Shown here: positions 10,325-17,976 of the stretch, one piece after another
How positions within the stretch are numbered: the stretch's first letter is position 1
How the letters are laid out: each line of letters starts with the position of its first letter
NCBI RefSeq assembly: GCF_963422545.1
Contig: NZ_OY730230.1
Location: 186,001 to 250,000 of the forward strand
DNA length: 64,000 nt
Source of the DNA: an uncultured Flavobacterium sp.
Lineage (GTDB): Bacteria > Bacteroidota > Bacteroidia > Flavobacteriales > Flavobacteriaceae
Reading direction: 5' to 3'
Notes under the pieces: model-generated
Told to the model about the DNA's origin: nothing
The model's input: the letters and a program-made list of their open reading frames with translations, nothing else
Databases searched by the model: none
Position numbers and translations under genes: made by a program

Positions 10325-10388
10325 TGGTTTATTGTTTTAATTCTAAAAGAGTTTTTTGAGAATATAAATTATACTTTTGAAGTTATAA

Positions 10389-10440
10389 TCACGCGGATTA
10401 TACGGATTCGCTATCGCGAAAACGCGGATAAAAACTGATT
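10389..10440. repeat. REP-like palindromic element inside the eCIS operon
   Basis: Between the DUF5908 gene and the LysM gene lies an imperfect palindrome: CACGCGGATTATACGGATT at the left arm, the core TTCGCTATCGCGAA, and GCGGATAAAAACTGATT at the right. It belongs to the general class of Flavobacterium intergenic palindromes. It does not code for anything evident and may stabilise or attenuate the operon message. Confidence 0.6.
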
Positions 10441-10489
10441 TTTTTCTTGATAAAAGTTAGATTTATAAGGTTTTAGAAAATTTTCTTTA

Positions 10490-10660
10490 TTAACGTTTAT
10501 AACTATTCGCCTGATTTTTATCGGCAATTAATCTTTTGCATTCTTCGAGCAATTGTTTTCTTAAAATAGATAATTCTCTTTCTTTGGCTACAGCCGAATT
10601 CTTCGTATTTGTGGTTACGATTTCTGTCTTGATAATGAGTTCTCTTATTTCGATTGGCAT
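10490..10660 (-). CDS. DUF5908-type small eCIS protein
   Basis: A 56-codon gene that lies immediately after the second tube gene (5-base gap). The product begins MPIEIRELIIKTEIV and continues with a lysine/glutamate-rich helix (about residues 24-46, with ERELSILRKQLLEECKR). 'MPIEI(R/K)EL.I+' is the signature start of the DUF5908 family, found as a small gene between tube and LysM genes in Bacteroidota eCIS clusters. Function is not established; its place suggests a tube- or baseplate-associated assembly factor. The stop TAA is at 10490-10492. A longer minus-strand frame overlapping it (10518-10730) is a shadow. Confidence 0.85.
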   Translation of the reverse strand: MPIEIRELIIKTEIVTTNTKNSAVAKERELSILRKQLLEECKRLIADKNQANSYKR

Positions 10661-10665
10661 AATTG

Positions 10666-11124
10666 TTACGTAAAAAGTTTATCAAATTTTGTATCCTTAG
10701 AAATATCAAAATAGGTATAAGCAAGTTCAATAGATTCTATAGCAATATTGCTTTCCTGAGAGTTTAAGTCAGAAACAGCATATTTTACCGGATAGGCATT
10801 GTTAAAAGTCCATTGCATACATACCAAACCAGAGGCATTGAGCAATTTTAAGATCACATTTTTGGGCTGAATTGGGTTAGATAATCCCTGATCTATACAG
10901 TTGGCACACCAATTTACCAACTGAGATCCTGCGGGTACCATGGCTCTTTTAAGAACTAAGTTCTGGCTATTAGAAACAGTTGGGAGGCGGTATTTAAACC
11001 TGTTTTCGCCTCCACAAACAATTTCTTCTACGCTTAATTCCTTAGAAATTCCGGATACCTCTTTGAAAGCCGCATCTACACCTGCAAATGATAGTGTAAA
11101 ATAAAAGCTAACCGGATAATCCAT
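10666..11124 (-). CDS. eCIS inner tube protein (second paralogue)
   Basis: A 152-residue member of the T4 gp19-like/Hcp-like CIS tube family. It has the family features: SFAGVDAAFKEVSGIS at the start (about 12-27), a positively charged loop after VLKRAMVPAGSQLVNWC, LKLLNASG...WTFNNAYPVKY, and a final ESIELAYTYFD. It lies one base after the first tube gene (TAATG overlap), and the paralogues share the same skeleton but are clearly diverged. In AFP-like particles one paralogue forms most of the tube and another the rings near the baseplate; which is which cannot be decided from sequence alone. Confidence 0.9.
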   Translation of the reverse strand: MDYPVSFYFTLSFAGVDAAFKEVSGISKELSVEEIVCGGENRFKYRLPTVSNSQNLVLKRAMVPAGSQLVNWCANCIDQGLSNPIQPKNVILKLLNASGLVCMQWTFNNAYPVKYAVSDLNSQESNIAIESIELAYTYFDISKDTKFDKLFT

Positions 11125-11597
11125 TACTTACCACCATTTTTGATGATTAGTTGTTCATGTGCAATTTCTATAGTGTCTACCGCAACCTCATTTCCGTCAG
11201 ATTTTAAATCTGTGCTGGTAATTTTAGTTGGCCAGGCATTATTTAAAGTCCATTGCATGGTTACATCGCCTTTTTCGTCCAATAATTTTATTAGAACCGT
11301 TCTTCTTTTAATCGTATTCATTACGACTTGCTGATGCCAATCCCAAAAAGTATTGTCATTTACAAAGATGCCTCGCTTCATAGTAACGTTTCCGTATTTA
11401 GTAATTCCCGGCATTTTTTCTACAGAAAAAAGAGGGCTGTTACTTTTGCGATATTCTATAATTTGATTTTCGACATCCATTCCGGTAACTTCCTGAAAAG
11501 CTACTTTTGTTAATTCAGTTCCAAGATCTACTTCGAACCTAAACTTTGGCATTGGCCATGTTGCGCCTTGTACGCTTCCGTCATCTGGTGGTGGCAT
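11124..11597 (-). CDS. eCIS inner tube protein (first paralogue)
   Basis: A 157-residue tube protein with the T4 gp19-like pattern: FRFEVDLGTELTKVAFQEVT near residues 19-38, VTMKRGIFVNDNTFWDWH around 70-88, ALNNAW-type strand (WTLNNAWPTKI) and the terminal IEIAHEQL. Forms the hexameric rings of the tube expelled on contraction. Sits directly behind the sheath gene (54-base gap) and is coupled to the next tube gene by a one-base overlap. Confidence 0.93.
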   Translation of the reverse strand: MPPPDDGSVQGATWPMPKFRFEVDLGTELTKVAFQEVTGMDVENQIIEYRKSNSPLFSVEKMPGITKYGNVTMKRGIFVNDNTFWDWHQQVVMNTIKRRTVLIKLLDEKGDVTMQWTLNNAWPTKITSTDLKSDGNEVAVDTIEIAHEQLIIKNGGK

Positions 11598-11651
11598 AAT
11601 ATTTTATTTTTAAATTAAAAATTTACTTGATTTACTAGAGTATTAATTTGA

Positions 11652-13229
11652 TTAACTAGAAGTAGCCATTTGCTGTTGAAATGTCAATACGATAAATTCA
11701 GCAGGATGAACTACAGCTACTTTTACGGTAACATTCATGAATCCGTTTAAAAGATCATCGGCAGTCATTGTTGTACCCAATCCGCAGGCAACTGAAAAAG
11801 CATCAGAAGCACTTGCGCCCTGTAAACCGCCTTGTTTCCAGATCGAACTAAGAAAACTGCTGATCATTGAGATAACAGCTTCCCAGGTATTTTTGTCATT
11901 AGGCTGAAAAACATAAGCCTGAGCTGCCAGTTTACAAGATTGTTCCAGAAAAATCATAGTTCTTCGCACCGGAATATATCTCCAGTCCTGACTGTTTCCG
12001 TCCAGAGTTCTTGATCCCCAGATTAAAATACCTAAACCATTAAAAGTTCTGATCGCATTGATAGATTTACCGGAAATCGCATCGATATTTAAATTTTCCT
12101 GTTGACTTTGAGAAATAGAAATAGGCAAAGACGATACTCCAACAATAGACATATTTGCAGGCGCTTCCCACGGACCAATTGCATTATCGACAGTAGTAAT
12201 AACACCTGCCATAGCACCACTTGGAGGAAGAATATTAGCATCTTTCAGGATGTGCTTGATCATTTGAGTATAAGTTTGACTCGCAATCAAAAGAGCATTA
12301 TTGTTTTGTGTTACCGTCAGGGTACTCGCCGGATCTTGAATACCGGCAATAATTGAAGCAACAACCGGGTTAGGAGCACTTGGAGGATTAAGGATAGCCT
12401 CTAATTGTTTTATATCGCCACCAAATAAATTAGTGTAATCAATATCAGAGTTTTGCATTATGGTAGTTCCTATAAAAGGATAATAAGCCATTCCATAATT
12501 TAAACCATTAGAACCCGTGTTCATTCTGAAATTTACAATGTCCTGCTTGTACAAAATAGGATCAGGATCGTCGCCACCAATAATGTCAAATAAACACATT
12601 GCTGTTTGCATATTTGTACACTGAAGAAGCATTGCCTGCATTAGTGAACCATTGTTGTCTAAACTTAGCAAAGTCGCTTCAGGACAGATGTACATGGTTG
12701 GTTCCTGCTCATTTTGCAATAACGAAAGACCATTAATCAGATCGTTCAATTGCACATTTGGGTTTACAACAGGAATGCCGGGAGTTCCCGGTTTTTGTGA
12801 CTGAGGGCCATAAGGTCCAACAGAAACAATATAAGCATCTCCACCGCCATTTTCGTAAAAAAGCCTTACGCTATTGTACAAATAATAAACAGTGTTAGGA
12901 TCAGGTACTATAGAATAGTACGTTCCGGCAATCAACATATAATCTCCTTTTGGAGGTTGACTTTTTTCTGGTACTAAATAGTATTCAGGGTTGTATTGCT
13001 TAGCCGGGCTTGCAGGAGCATCAGGATCCGGTTTACAGAAAAAAGCCTTAAAATCAGCAAATGATGTGATTTTTACCGCCTTATTCGTATACGATTTTCC
13101 TTCGTAAGAGGCTTGAGGTGTGTACCCTATAAATGCTGGTACGGCTGTAGCAACTGCCACAACTGAATTTGGAAAAGCATTTAATTCTTGAATGTAAACA
13201 CCAGGAGTTTTGATGGTAGATAAATTCAT
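11652..13229 (-). CDS. Contractile sheath protein
   Basis: A 525-residue phage-tail-sheath-family protein. It opens with IKTPGVYIQELNAFPNSVVA, which is the canonical 'tPGVYv.E.....' N-terminal strand of sheaths. The C-terminal domain has LGILIWGSRTLDG followed by WRYIPVRRTMIFLEQS and then a terminal PAEFIVLTFQQ. Role: six-start contractile outer sheath. There is only one sheath gene in the visible part, whereas AFP and PVC carry several. Upstream 36-base gap to the unknown protein gene; downstream the tube genes. Confidence 0.95.
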   Translation of the reverse strand: MNLSTIKTPGVYIQELNAFPNSVVAVATAVPAFIGYTPQASYEGKSYTNKAVKITSFADFKAFFCKPDPDAPASPAKQYNPEYYLVPEKSQPPKGDYMLIAGTYYSIVPDPNTVYYLYNSVRLFYENGGGDAYIVSVGPYGPQSQKPGTPGIPVVNPNVQLNDLINGLSLLQNEQEPTMYICPEATLLSLDNNGSLMQAMLLQCTNMQTAMCLFDIIGGDDPDPILYKQDIVNFRMNTGSNGLNYGMAYYPFIGTTIMQNSDIDYTNLFGGDIKQLEAILNPPSAPNPVVASIIAGIQDPASTLTVTQNNNALLIASQTYTQMIKHILKDANILPPSGAMAGVITTVDNAIGPWEAPANMSIVGVSSLPISISQSQQENLNIDAISGKSINAIRTFNGLGILIWGSRTLDGNSQDWRYIPVRRTMIFLEQSCKLAAQAYVFQPNDKNTWEAVISMISSFLSSIWKQGGLQGASASDAFSVACGLGTTMTADDLLNGFMNVTVKVAVVHPAEFIVLTFQQQMATSS

Positions 13230-13265
13230 TGATTTAAGTTTTTAAAGTTCATTTTTAATAGTTTT

Positions 13266-14105
13266 TTATAGATAGATATACATTGGTGATGCGACTTGGT
13301 TTTGGTCGTTATTTTCAATTATTCCTATTCGGGAAACATCAGGAACAGGAAGTCCTTTTATGATTACTTTGCTTTTTGTATTTGTTTGATTTGATGCCGT
13401 TGAATTGCTTTTGTTTACTAAATCAAATTTATATTTAGGCTTTTCGCTTAGCGGAATATAGCTTTTGTCTGAAGTAAATAATAGTGCCGATTCTCCTGTT
13501 GGAATAGTTACTTTCTGAGGTCCGTCAAATTGTATGTTTTCTTTTTCGGTAATCGAAGGATTGTTAAGCGGAATAGCATTTTTATTGATAAAATAATATT
13601 GCCATTGTGTTGCTCTTGCCGTAAAATTTATTTCGAAAAGTACAGGCGCAGTATTGTTTTGATTTTTTACTAAATCTTCAAAGTATATTTTTAAAGAACC
13701 AAAATTGGATGGTATCAGTTTAGTTTCCAAAGTTTGATTCAGCGTAATTTTGCCATTGTCACTGATGTTTTTAGGATCCTGACTAGAATAAGTAATCGCT
13801 CCGAGTAAGTTAATAGGTAATGCTGTAAAGAGAATAAAATTTGGATTACTGCATTTGATATCAAATTCAAAGTAATCTTGCTCAGTAGTTTTAGAAATAT
13901 AATCTAATAAGTCTGATAATGATGTTGTTGTGTTCAGGTATAAATCAAATCCGTTTGAAATAGGATTCATTCTAAAACCATATTTTTTGAGCACTTTATC
14001 AGTTGTATAATTAGGAACAAAGTGAAGACAATTGCATTTGCCATTATCAAAAAAAGTATGATAAACAGCAGTGCTAAAAGTCTTTATGAAATTACTTTGT
14101 ATCAT
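13266..14105 (-). CDS. Unknown conserved eCIS protein between DUF4255 and sheath
   Basis: A 279-residue protein that I do not recognise as a named domain. It starts with four overlapping bases on the DUF4255 gene (ATGA), so it belongs to the operon. There is no signal peptide or transmembrane segment. It looks mostly beta-rich with a central region (about 85-180) of strand-like repeats and an asparagine/serine-rich stretch near residues 235-250. By its location it could be a sheath/cap-associated structural or assembly component; no direct motif supports this. Confidence 0.7.
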   Translation of the reverse strand: MIQSNFIKTFSTAVYHTFFDNGKCNCLHFVPNYTTDKVLKKYGFRMNPISNGFDLYLNTTTSLSDLLDYISKTTEQDYFEFDIKCSNPNFILFTALPINLLGAITYSSQDPKNISDNGKITLNQTLETKLIPSNFGSLKIYFEDLVKNQNNTAPVLFEINFTARATQWQYYFINKNAIPLNNPSITEKENIQFDGPQKVTIPTGESALLFTSDKSYIPLSEKPKYKFDLVNKSNSTASNQTNTKSKVIIKGLPVPDVSRIGIIENNDQNQVASPMYIYL

Positions 14106-14671
14106 ACCCCAATAGTATTGTTAGTGTTTTTTATAGACGGTATGATTTCTATCGTTTCGTTTGCCTGAACTTTTATCAGCTTCATTTTATAGATGATCGA
14201 AGGCTGATATTTTGCGGCCATTGCAGTCCACAAACTGTGCATCTGGTGATACGATATTTTTTCATATTCAAATTCTAATCTGGAAATGCCATCCGGTAGA
14301 GAAGACGAAGACGAAGCATCGACATAATTATTAACCTGAAAGAAGACAATAATAGCATCCAGAAATTTTAAGGATTCGTTATAATCGTCAAAGTTGCTGC
14401 TAATCAATAAGTCAATGTTGTATTTTTCTGTTGGATTAAAATTGGAGAAATTTCCGTTTTCCAATCTTTGATTCCGAATATAAAAGGGCTGGTTGGTTTC
14501 TTTTTCAATATTAATTAAGGATAATACGACTTTGTTTTGATTTGCTTTAGGCAAAGTACCACTTGGTTCAATTAGATAATTCAGGACCGTTTTGTCTTCG
14601 TCTAAACCAAAGCGGTTTTTTAAAAACTGTCCCAGTAATTTATTCGTAAATTGAAGTGATTGATGTATCAT
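14102..14671 (-). CDS. DUF4255 protein (tail terminator/cap, Afp16/Pvc16-like)
   Basis: A 189-residue protein of the DUF4255 (Pvc16 N-terminal) family: it starts with helices (LQFTNKLLGQFLKNRFGLDE), has VVLSLINIEKE near residues 45-60, NPTEKYNIDLLISSNFDDY around 80-100 and LEFEYEKISYHQMHSLWTAM near 130-150, matching the conserved order 'l.L.nie.e...N...p...nL..l.s....Y...L..l......f......l...l...s.e....iW..l....p'. In AFP particles the homologue ends the tube/sheath at the cap. First gene of the structural operon; a promoter must lie in 14672-15208. Confidence 0.9.
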   Translation of the reverse strand: MIHQSLQFTNKLLGQFLKNRFGLDEDKTVLNYLIEPSGTLPKANQNKVVLSLINIEKETNQPFYIRNQRLENGNFSNFNPTEKYNIDLLISSNFDDYNESLKFLDAIIVFFQVNNYVDASSSSSLPDGISRLEFEYEKISYHQMHSLWTAMAAKYQPSIIYKMKLIKVQANETIEIIPSIKNTNNTIGV

Positions 14672-14700
14672 CGTATTTAACTCTTAAATTAATTAAGTAT

Positions 14701-14723
14701 CATAGCAAAATAAATTTGCTATG
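14701..14723. promoter_or_regulatory. Palindrome upstream of the eCIS structural operon
   Basis: Perfect inverted repeat CATAGCAAA / TTTGCTATG with a 5-base spacer, ending about 30 bases before the DUF4255 start. It could be an operator or a 5'-UTR hairpin. A TGTCTA hexamer overlaps its right end, the same hexamer that recurs at 14815-14867. Confidence 0.45.
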
Positions 14724-14814
14724 TCTATTGTAAAAGTAGTTGAGAATTAGATTTTTACGAAGAATTGATAATGTACTTTTCGTGTACAAAATCAAAAGAA
14801 ATTAAATCATTTTG

Positions 14815-14867
14815 TAGACAAATTATAGACAAAATACATATTTCATAGACGAAATGCATTTTGTCTA
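14815..14867. promoter_or_regulatory. Cluster of TAGACA/TGTCTA repeats upstream of eCIS
   Basis: TAGACA occurs at 14815 and 14826, TAGACG at 14846, and the inverse TGTCTA at 14862 and again at 14722. The direct copies are spaced 11 and 20 bases, about one and two helical turns. This region is in the only long gap between the regulator and the structural operon, so the repeats are candidates for the binding site of the adjacent LuxR-like regulator. I did not find a convincing TAnnTTTG element to place the start site. Confidence 0.4.
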
Positions 14868-14883
14868 TTTATTTTATAGAGAA

Positions 14884-15101
14884 GGATGGATTAATATCCA
14901 TCCCTAAAATATATGTCGTTCCTATGGAACTCTTTTTATAAAATTCCGTAGGAATGATTTATTTTGTAGCAACGGATTTTAATCCGTTGCTTTAAGATTG
15001 CTGGTAATTAGACCCAATGTAGTCATTGCGAGGAACGAAGCAACCACACTAGCAAGAGCCATTAATTGATTCAGCAAATGAGATTGCTTCGTTCCTCGCA
15101 A
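14884..15101. repeat. Run of REP-like palindromes upstream of eCIS
   Basis: Several perfect or near-perfect palindromes follow each other: GGATGGATTAATATCCATCC (14884-14903), GTTCCTATGGAAC (14918-14930), ATTCCGTAGGAAT (14943-14955), a 22-base palindrome with core ACGGATTTTAATCCGT (14969-14990), and the 18-base arms TTGCGAGGAACGAAGCAA (15026-15043) / its inverse (15084-15101). A gene is not visible in 14672-15208. Confidence 0.85.
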
Positions 15102-15208
15102 GGACCAATCTTTGTCGAGTTACTTGCGGGAATTTACTTCGTCTGTTCGCTATCGCTTGGGTCTCGTGCCTCGAAATGGCAAATACGTGGAGTTATTTTA
15201 CAGAATTT

Positions 15209-16069
15209 TTAAGAAACAGTTCTCAAGTACGAGATAATATCCTCTTCTTTTTTAAGAGTTAATTTCTTTTTCAGGCGATACTTGTGAGTTCGTACACTTT
15301 CCTGATTGATTCCAAGGAGATTTGTGATGTCATTATTGCTCATATTCATTTTAATATAACAGCAATATTTTAAATCTTTAGAGCTTAGTGAAGGATGTTT
15401 TTTGGCTAGAGCCAAAAGAAAATTGGGATTCGATTGTTCAAAATAAATTTTGAAATCATCCCAGAGTTTATTGTCGTTGGCAACCGTTTTTATAGAATTT
15501 ACAATCGACATTAATTCTATTCTGGTACTGTCATCTACGTTAGGATAGAGATACGAAATACGCTCTTTTACTTTTAAGAGAACTTCAATTTTTTGATCAA
15601 GTTCCATAACGTAATGGCTTAATTTATTGGTATTATTCTTTTGAAGTGCTGCTTCTACAAATGAGGTTGGTATGTTGTTTCTGGTTTCTCTTTTTTTGAG
15701 CAGAAAAATAGACCTGATTCTATAAATTAAGTATTCGGCATTGTTTAAATGATTGTAAGAATAGGTAAAAACAATACAGTTTTTTGACCAGCATAACGAT
15801 TCACATTCATCACTTTTAGTTAAGCAGAGAATCGGAATATCGTCTTTGCAGGAATTAAAATCAGGATCATTTATAATGGATTGGTTTTTTCTGTAACACA
15901 AAAAAATCAAGTCAGGATTTAAGGATTCGGCAGTATGATTTAAATCAGATGCTCTTGAAACGGAAACTGTTGAAATAGTAAAATCTGATATCAAAGACAC
16001 GATATTTAATACTTTGGTCAGAACCATAGTATCATCGCATCCAATTAATATTGTTTTCTTTTCGAGCAT
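15209..16069 (-). CDS. LuxR-type transcriptional regulator with pseudo-receiver domain (eCIS-associated)
   Basis: A 286-residue protein with two domains. Residues about 1-125 look like a CheY-like receiver: ILIG then CDD at 11-13 (acidic pocket) and ILCLTKSD at 80-87, but the position of the phospho-accepting aspartate reads PDLIFLCYR, with Cys58 where Asp is expected. Residues about 225-285 are a LuxR/GerE-type helix-turn-helix: LKYCCYIKMNMSNNDITNLL, then GINQESVRTHKYRLKKKL. Homologues with this HTH commonly sit next to Bacteroidota eCIS loci. Transcribed in the same direction as the structural operon, 537 bases upstream of it, so it can be autoregulated independently. The degenerate receiver suggests control without phosphorylation. 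Confidence 0.8.
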   Translation of the reverse strand: MLEKKTILIGCDDTMVLTKVLNIVSLISDFTISTVSVSRASDLNHTAESLNPDLIFLCYRKNQSIINDPDFNSCKDDIPILCLTKSDECESLCWSKNCIVFTYSYNHLNNAEYLIYRIRSIFLLKKRETRNNIPTSFVEAALQKNNTNKLSHYVMELDQKIEVLLKVKERISYLYPNVDDSTRIELMSIVNSIKTVANDNKLWDDFKIYFEQSNPNFLLALAKKHPSLSSKDLKYCCYIKMNMSNNDITNLLGINQESVRTHKYRLKKKLTLKKEEDIISYLRTVS

Positions 16070-16460
16070 TTTTTGGGGAGTATTTTTGCCTGGTTAATTC
16101 GTTTTTAAAATTAAATATCTTTTGATTTAAGAAAGAAAAATATGCCATAGAATGGTTTTTTCCTGTCATGAAATCGATTTTTATCACGAGACATTATTTC
16201 GAAAAAAAAGCTTTAATATTATTCATTTCAAAGCAAAACATTTTCTATCAAAAAGCTTGATAAATAGGATTCTACAGTGTTTGTAAAAGGAGTTTGGTTT
16301 TTTATTTGGAAGTGTAAATTTATGAAATAAATCTGATACAGTGATAAGTAATATTACGTGTTTTTTAGAGGATATTCTTATTTTAATAATTTCTTTACAT
16401 AAAAAAGGATTCCTCAATTTGAAGAATCCTTTTATATATATCAGATGAAATAGCTTTTGC
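16070..16460. other. Intergenic gap without a supported gene
   Basis: This 391-base AT-rich stretch lies between the regulator start and the META gene stop. A 64-codon minus-strand frame (16223-16417) has no recognisable product and overlaps the terminator hairpin at 16403-16433, so it is not annotated. The promoter for the regulator should lie in the part nearest 16070. Confidence 0.6.
16403..16433 (-). terminator. Rho-independent terminator of the META-domain gene
   Basis: Ten-base perfect stem AAAAGGATTC / GAATCCTTTT with an 11-base loop, followed on the minus strand by a run of six T. It lies about 28 bases after the META gene stop. Confidence 0.8.
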
Positions 16461-16895
16461 TTATTTAGCCACTTTTTTAAATCTCATCATTGGCACATCT
16501 TTCATCAATAAATTTAGTTTACCGTCTTTATCGACAGAATATGAATCGATTTTTCTAATCATTTGCGTAAAAACCTGTTCGCCGCCGCCGTCACAAAACA
16601 TCATTGTAGTTGGACCTTGTTCTCCAAAACTAAGAGAATTTCCTTTTAAAGTATAAGGAGCGCTATATCCATTACAACCTGCATTTCCTGCAACTTCTTT
16701 TTTACTTTCGTCAAATTTGATAAACGGTTTTTTGCTAGGAAACAGACCATCAAAAGCAATACGAGGACCAGAAATGTATTCTAACTCCCAAGACGTATTG
16801 TAGAGATCAGATGAGCTTGTGGTATTCTTCATCGTTGTACAAGAATTAAATGATAGTGCTAAAACAGCAACAAATAATAAGATGTAATTTTTCAT
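16461..16895 (-). CDS. META-domain lipoprotein (HslJ-like)
   Basis: A 144-residue single-domain protein. The N-terminus MKNYILLFVAVLALSFNSC ends in a lipobox cysteine at residue 19, so it is a predicted lipoprotein. The rest is a META domain: NTSWELEYISGPRIAF near residues 33-48, then AGNAGCNGYSAPYTL around 69-83, and MMFCDGGGEQVFTQMI near 98-113, which carries the conserved 'C.G' turn of HslJ-like proteins. HslJ family members affect heat-shock or novobiocin resistance in E. coli; function here is unknown. It is a stand-alone gene with its own terminator. Confidence 0.88.
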   Translation of the reverse strand: MKNYILLFVAVLALSFNSCTTMKNTTSSSDLYNTSWELEYISGPRIAFDGLFPSKKPFIKFDESKKEVAGNAGCNGYSAPYTLKGNSLSFGEQGPTTMMFCDGGGEQVFTQMIRKIDSYSVDKDGKLNLLMKDVPMMRFKKVAK

Positions 16896-17082
16896 AAAAA
16901 TGGGTTTTAGAAGATAAATTTAATATTTTTTATCAGAATTTAGGTAATAAAACGAGTCTCTTTTTTAATTTTTGATGTCTTCTTTTATTTTTAATCTCAG
17001 AAGGTATAGTCCCTACGGGCATTGTCATTATATAATACGATGGCGAAGAAATCTCTCGCAAAGGCGCGAAGTCGCAAAGGTT

Positions 17083-17184
17083 TTGTCATTTCGAGGAACG
17101 AGAAATCTCCGTGAGAAGCTCGACAAGGATTGGATTCTCGTTACGGAGTTACTTGCGGAGATTTCTCGTTCCTCGAAATGACAA
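17083..17184. repeat. Long REP-like inverted repeat
   Basis: Perfect 29-base arms (17083-17111 and 17156-17184), beginning TTGTCATTTCGAGGAACG in the left arm, separated by 44 bases. A related element is at 7644-7747, and a shorter one at 27885-27960. It lies in the gap between the META gene and Lrp, which has no gene of its own; two short plus-strand frames here are products of the repeat. Confidence 0.85.
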
Positions 17185-17249
17185 TACTGTGTTTAAACTT
17201 TGCGACTTTTCGGGAAAATTATAGTTCAAAAAACAACAAATTATTCCCT

Positions 17250-17317
17250 AATCTTTCTTCTAAAATCTTTCCTCTCCAAATCTTTCTTCTAAAAATCTTT
17301 CTTCTAAAAATCTTAAA
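17250..17317. repeat. About 15-base tandem repeat reaching the lrp stop codon
   Basis: Four to five copies of AATCTTTCTTCTAAA, starting at 17250, 17264, 17279, 17294 and a partial copy at 17309. The array touches the stop codon of the Lrp gene. Copy-number change here would alter only the 3' end region. Confidence 0.75.
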
Positions 17318-17788
17318 CTAAACCGGCAGATTTTTTTCAAATGCAGATCCAAAAGAAAAGAAAGAATCAGTGCTTCCAACTCCTTCAATTTGATGAATTT
17401 GTTCGTATAAAATTTTACGAAGTTCTTCATTATTTGCCGAAACAATTTTAATGAATAAAGCATATTTTCCCGAAACCCAATGACATTCGATTACTTCCGG
17501 AATATCTTTAAGTTTTTCGGCAATCGAATATGAGAAACGCGCTTCTTTAGTAACGATTCCTGTATAGGTAATAGTTTCAAAGCCAAGTTCTTTGGGATTT
17601 AGTTTTACCGAAAAGCCAGTGATTATTCCTGCTTCCTGTAATTTTCGTACTCTTAAGTGTACCAATGAATTGGAGATATTTAATTCTTTTGCCAGATCAG
17701 AAAAAGGAATTCTTCCATTCTCACTTAGTTTTTGCATGATCTCTCTATCTAAATAATCAGTATTTTCATTCTTCTTGATGCTCGCCAT
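17318..17788 (-). CDS. Lrp/AsnC family transcriptional regulator
   Basis: A 156-residue Lrp/AsnC protein of usual length. The N-terminal helix-turn-helix is LDREIMQKLSENGRIPFSDL followed by NISNSLVHLRVRKLQEAGII (about residues 13-55). The C-terminal RAM ligand-binding domain spans about 65-150 (VIECHWVSGKYALFIKI and later VGSTDSFFSF). It is divergent from the 2-oxoadipate dioxygenase gene, with 188 bases between starts. Lrp-type proteins sense amino acids, so a lysine/hydroxylysine-derived ligand is a reasonable inference for this regulator. Confidence 0.9.
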   Translation of the reverse strand: MASIKKNENTDYLDREIMQKLSENGRIPFSDLAKELNISNSLVHLRVRKLQEAGIITGFSVKLNPKELGFETITYTGIVTKEARFSYSIAEKLKDIPEVIECHWVSGKYALFIKIVSANNEELRKILYEQIHQIEGVGSTDSFFSFGSAFEKNLPV

Positions 17789-17855
17789 AGCCCGTGTTTG
17801 TTTAAAGATTCTATTATTTTGACAATTCTTATGTTAAAACTCCTTTTTAAAGTGT

Positions 17856-17961
17856 CAAAAATACAAAAAACAACACAATATATGTCTGATTTTAAATAAT
17901 CGTACTTGCATACTGTTATAATAACACTATTATATATAGATTTGTGTCATACTAACACTAT
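17856..17961. promoter_or_regulatory. Divergent lrp / hglS promoter region with direct repeats
   Basis: For the plus-strand gene a -7 element TAGATTTG is at 17937-17944 (fits TAnnTTTG). For lrp a minus-strand TATTTTTG is at 17856-17863. Overlapping the plus-strand promoter are two 16-base direct repeats, GTTATAATAACACTAT (17915-17930) and GTCATACTAACACTAT (17946-17961), 31 bases apart, about three helical turns. They are good candidates for Lrp binding. Confidence 0.5.
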
Positions 17962-17976
17962 TTTTAGATATCGGAA

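Noticed and set aside
259..14671. Type VI secretion system or prophage tail
   Set aside because: VgrG, PAAR, gp25, sheath and tube could suggest either. There is no TssJ/L/M membrane complex or ClpV, and no capsid, portal, terminase or lysis genes; the LysM, DUF4255, DUF5908 and tape-measure genes are eCIS traits.
16223..16417. 64-codon minus-strand gene near the META gene
   Set aside because: It starts inside the terminator region (16403-16433) and has no recognisable motifs.
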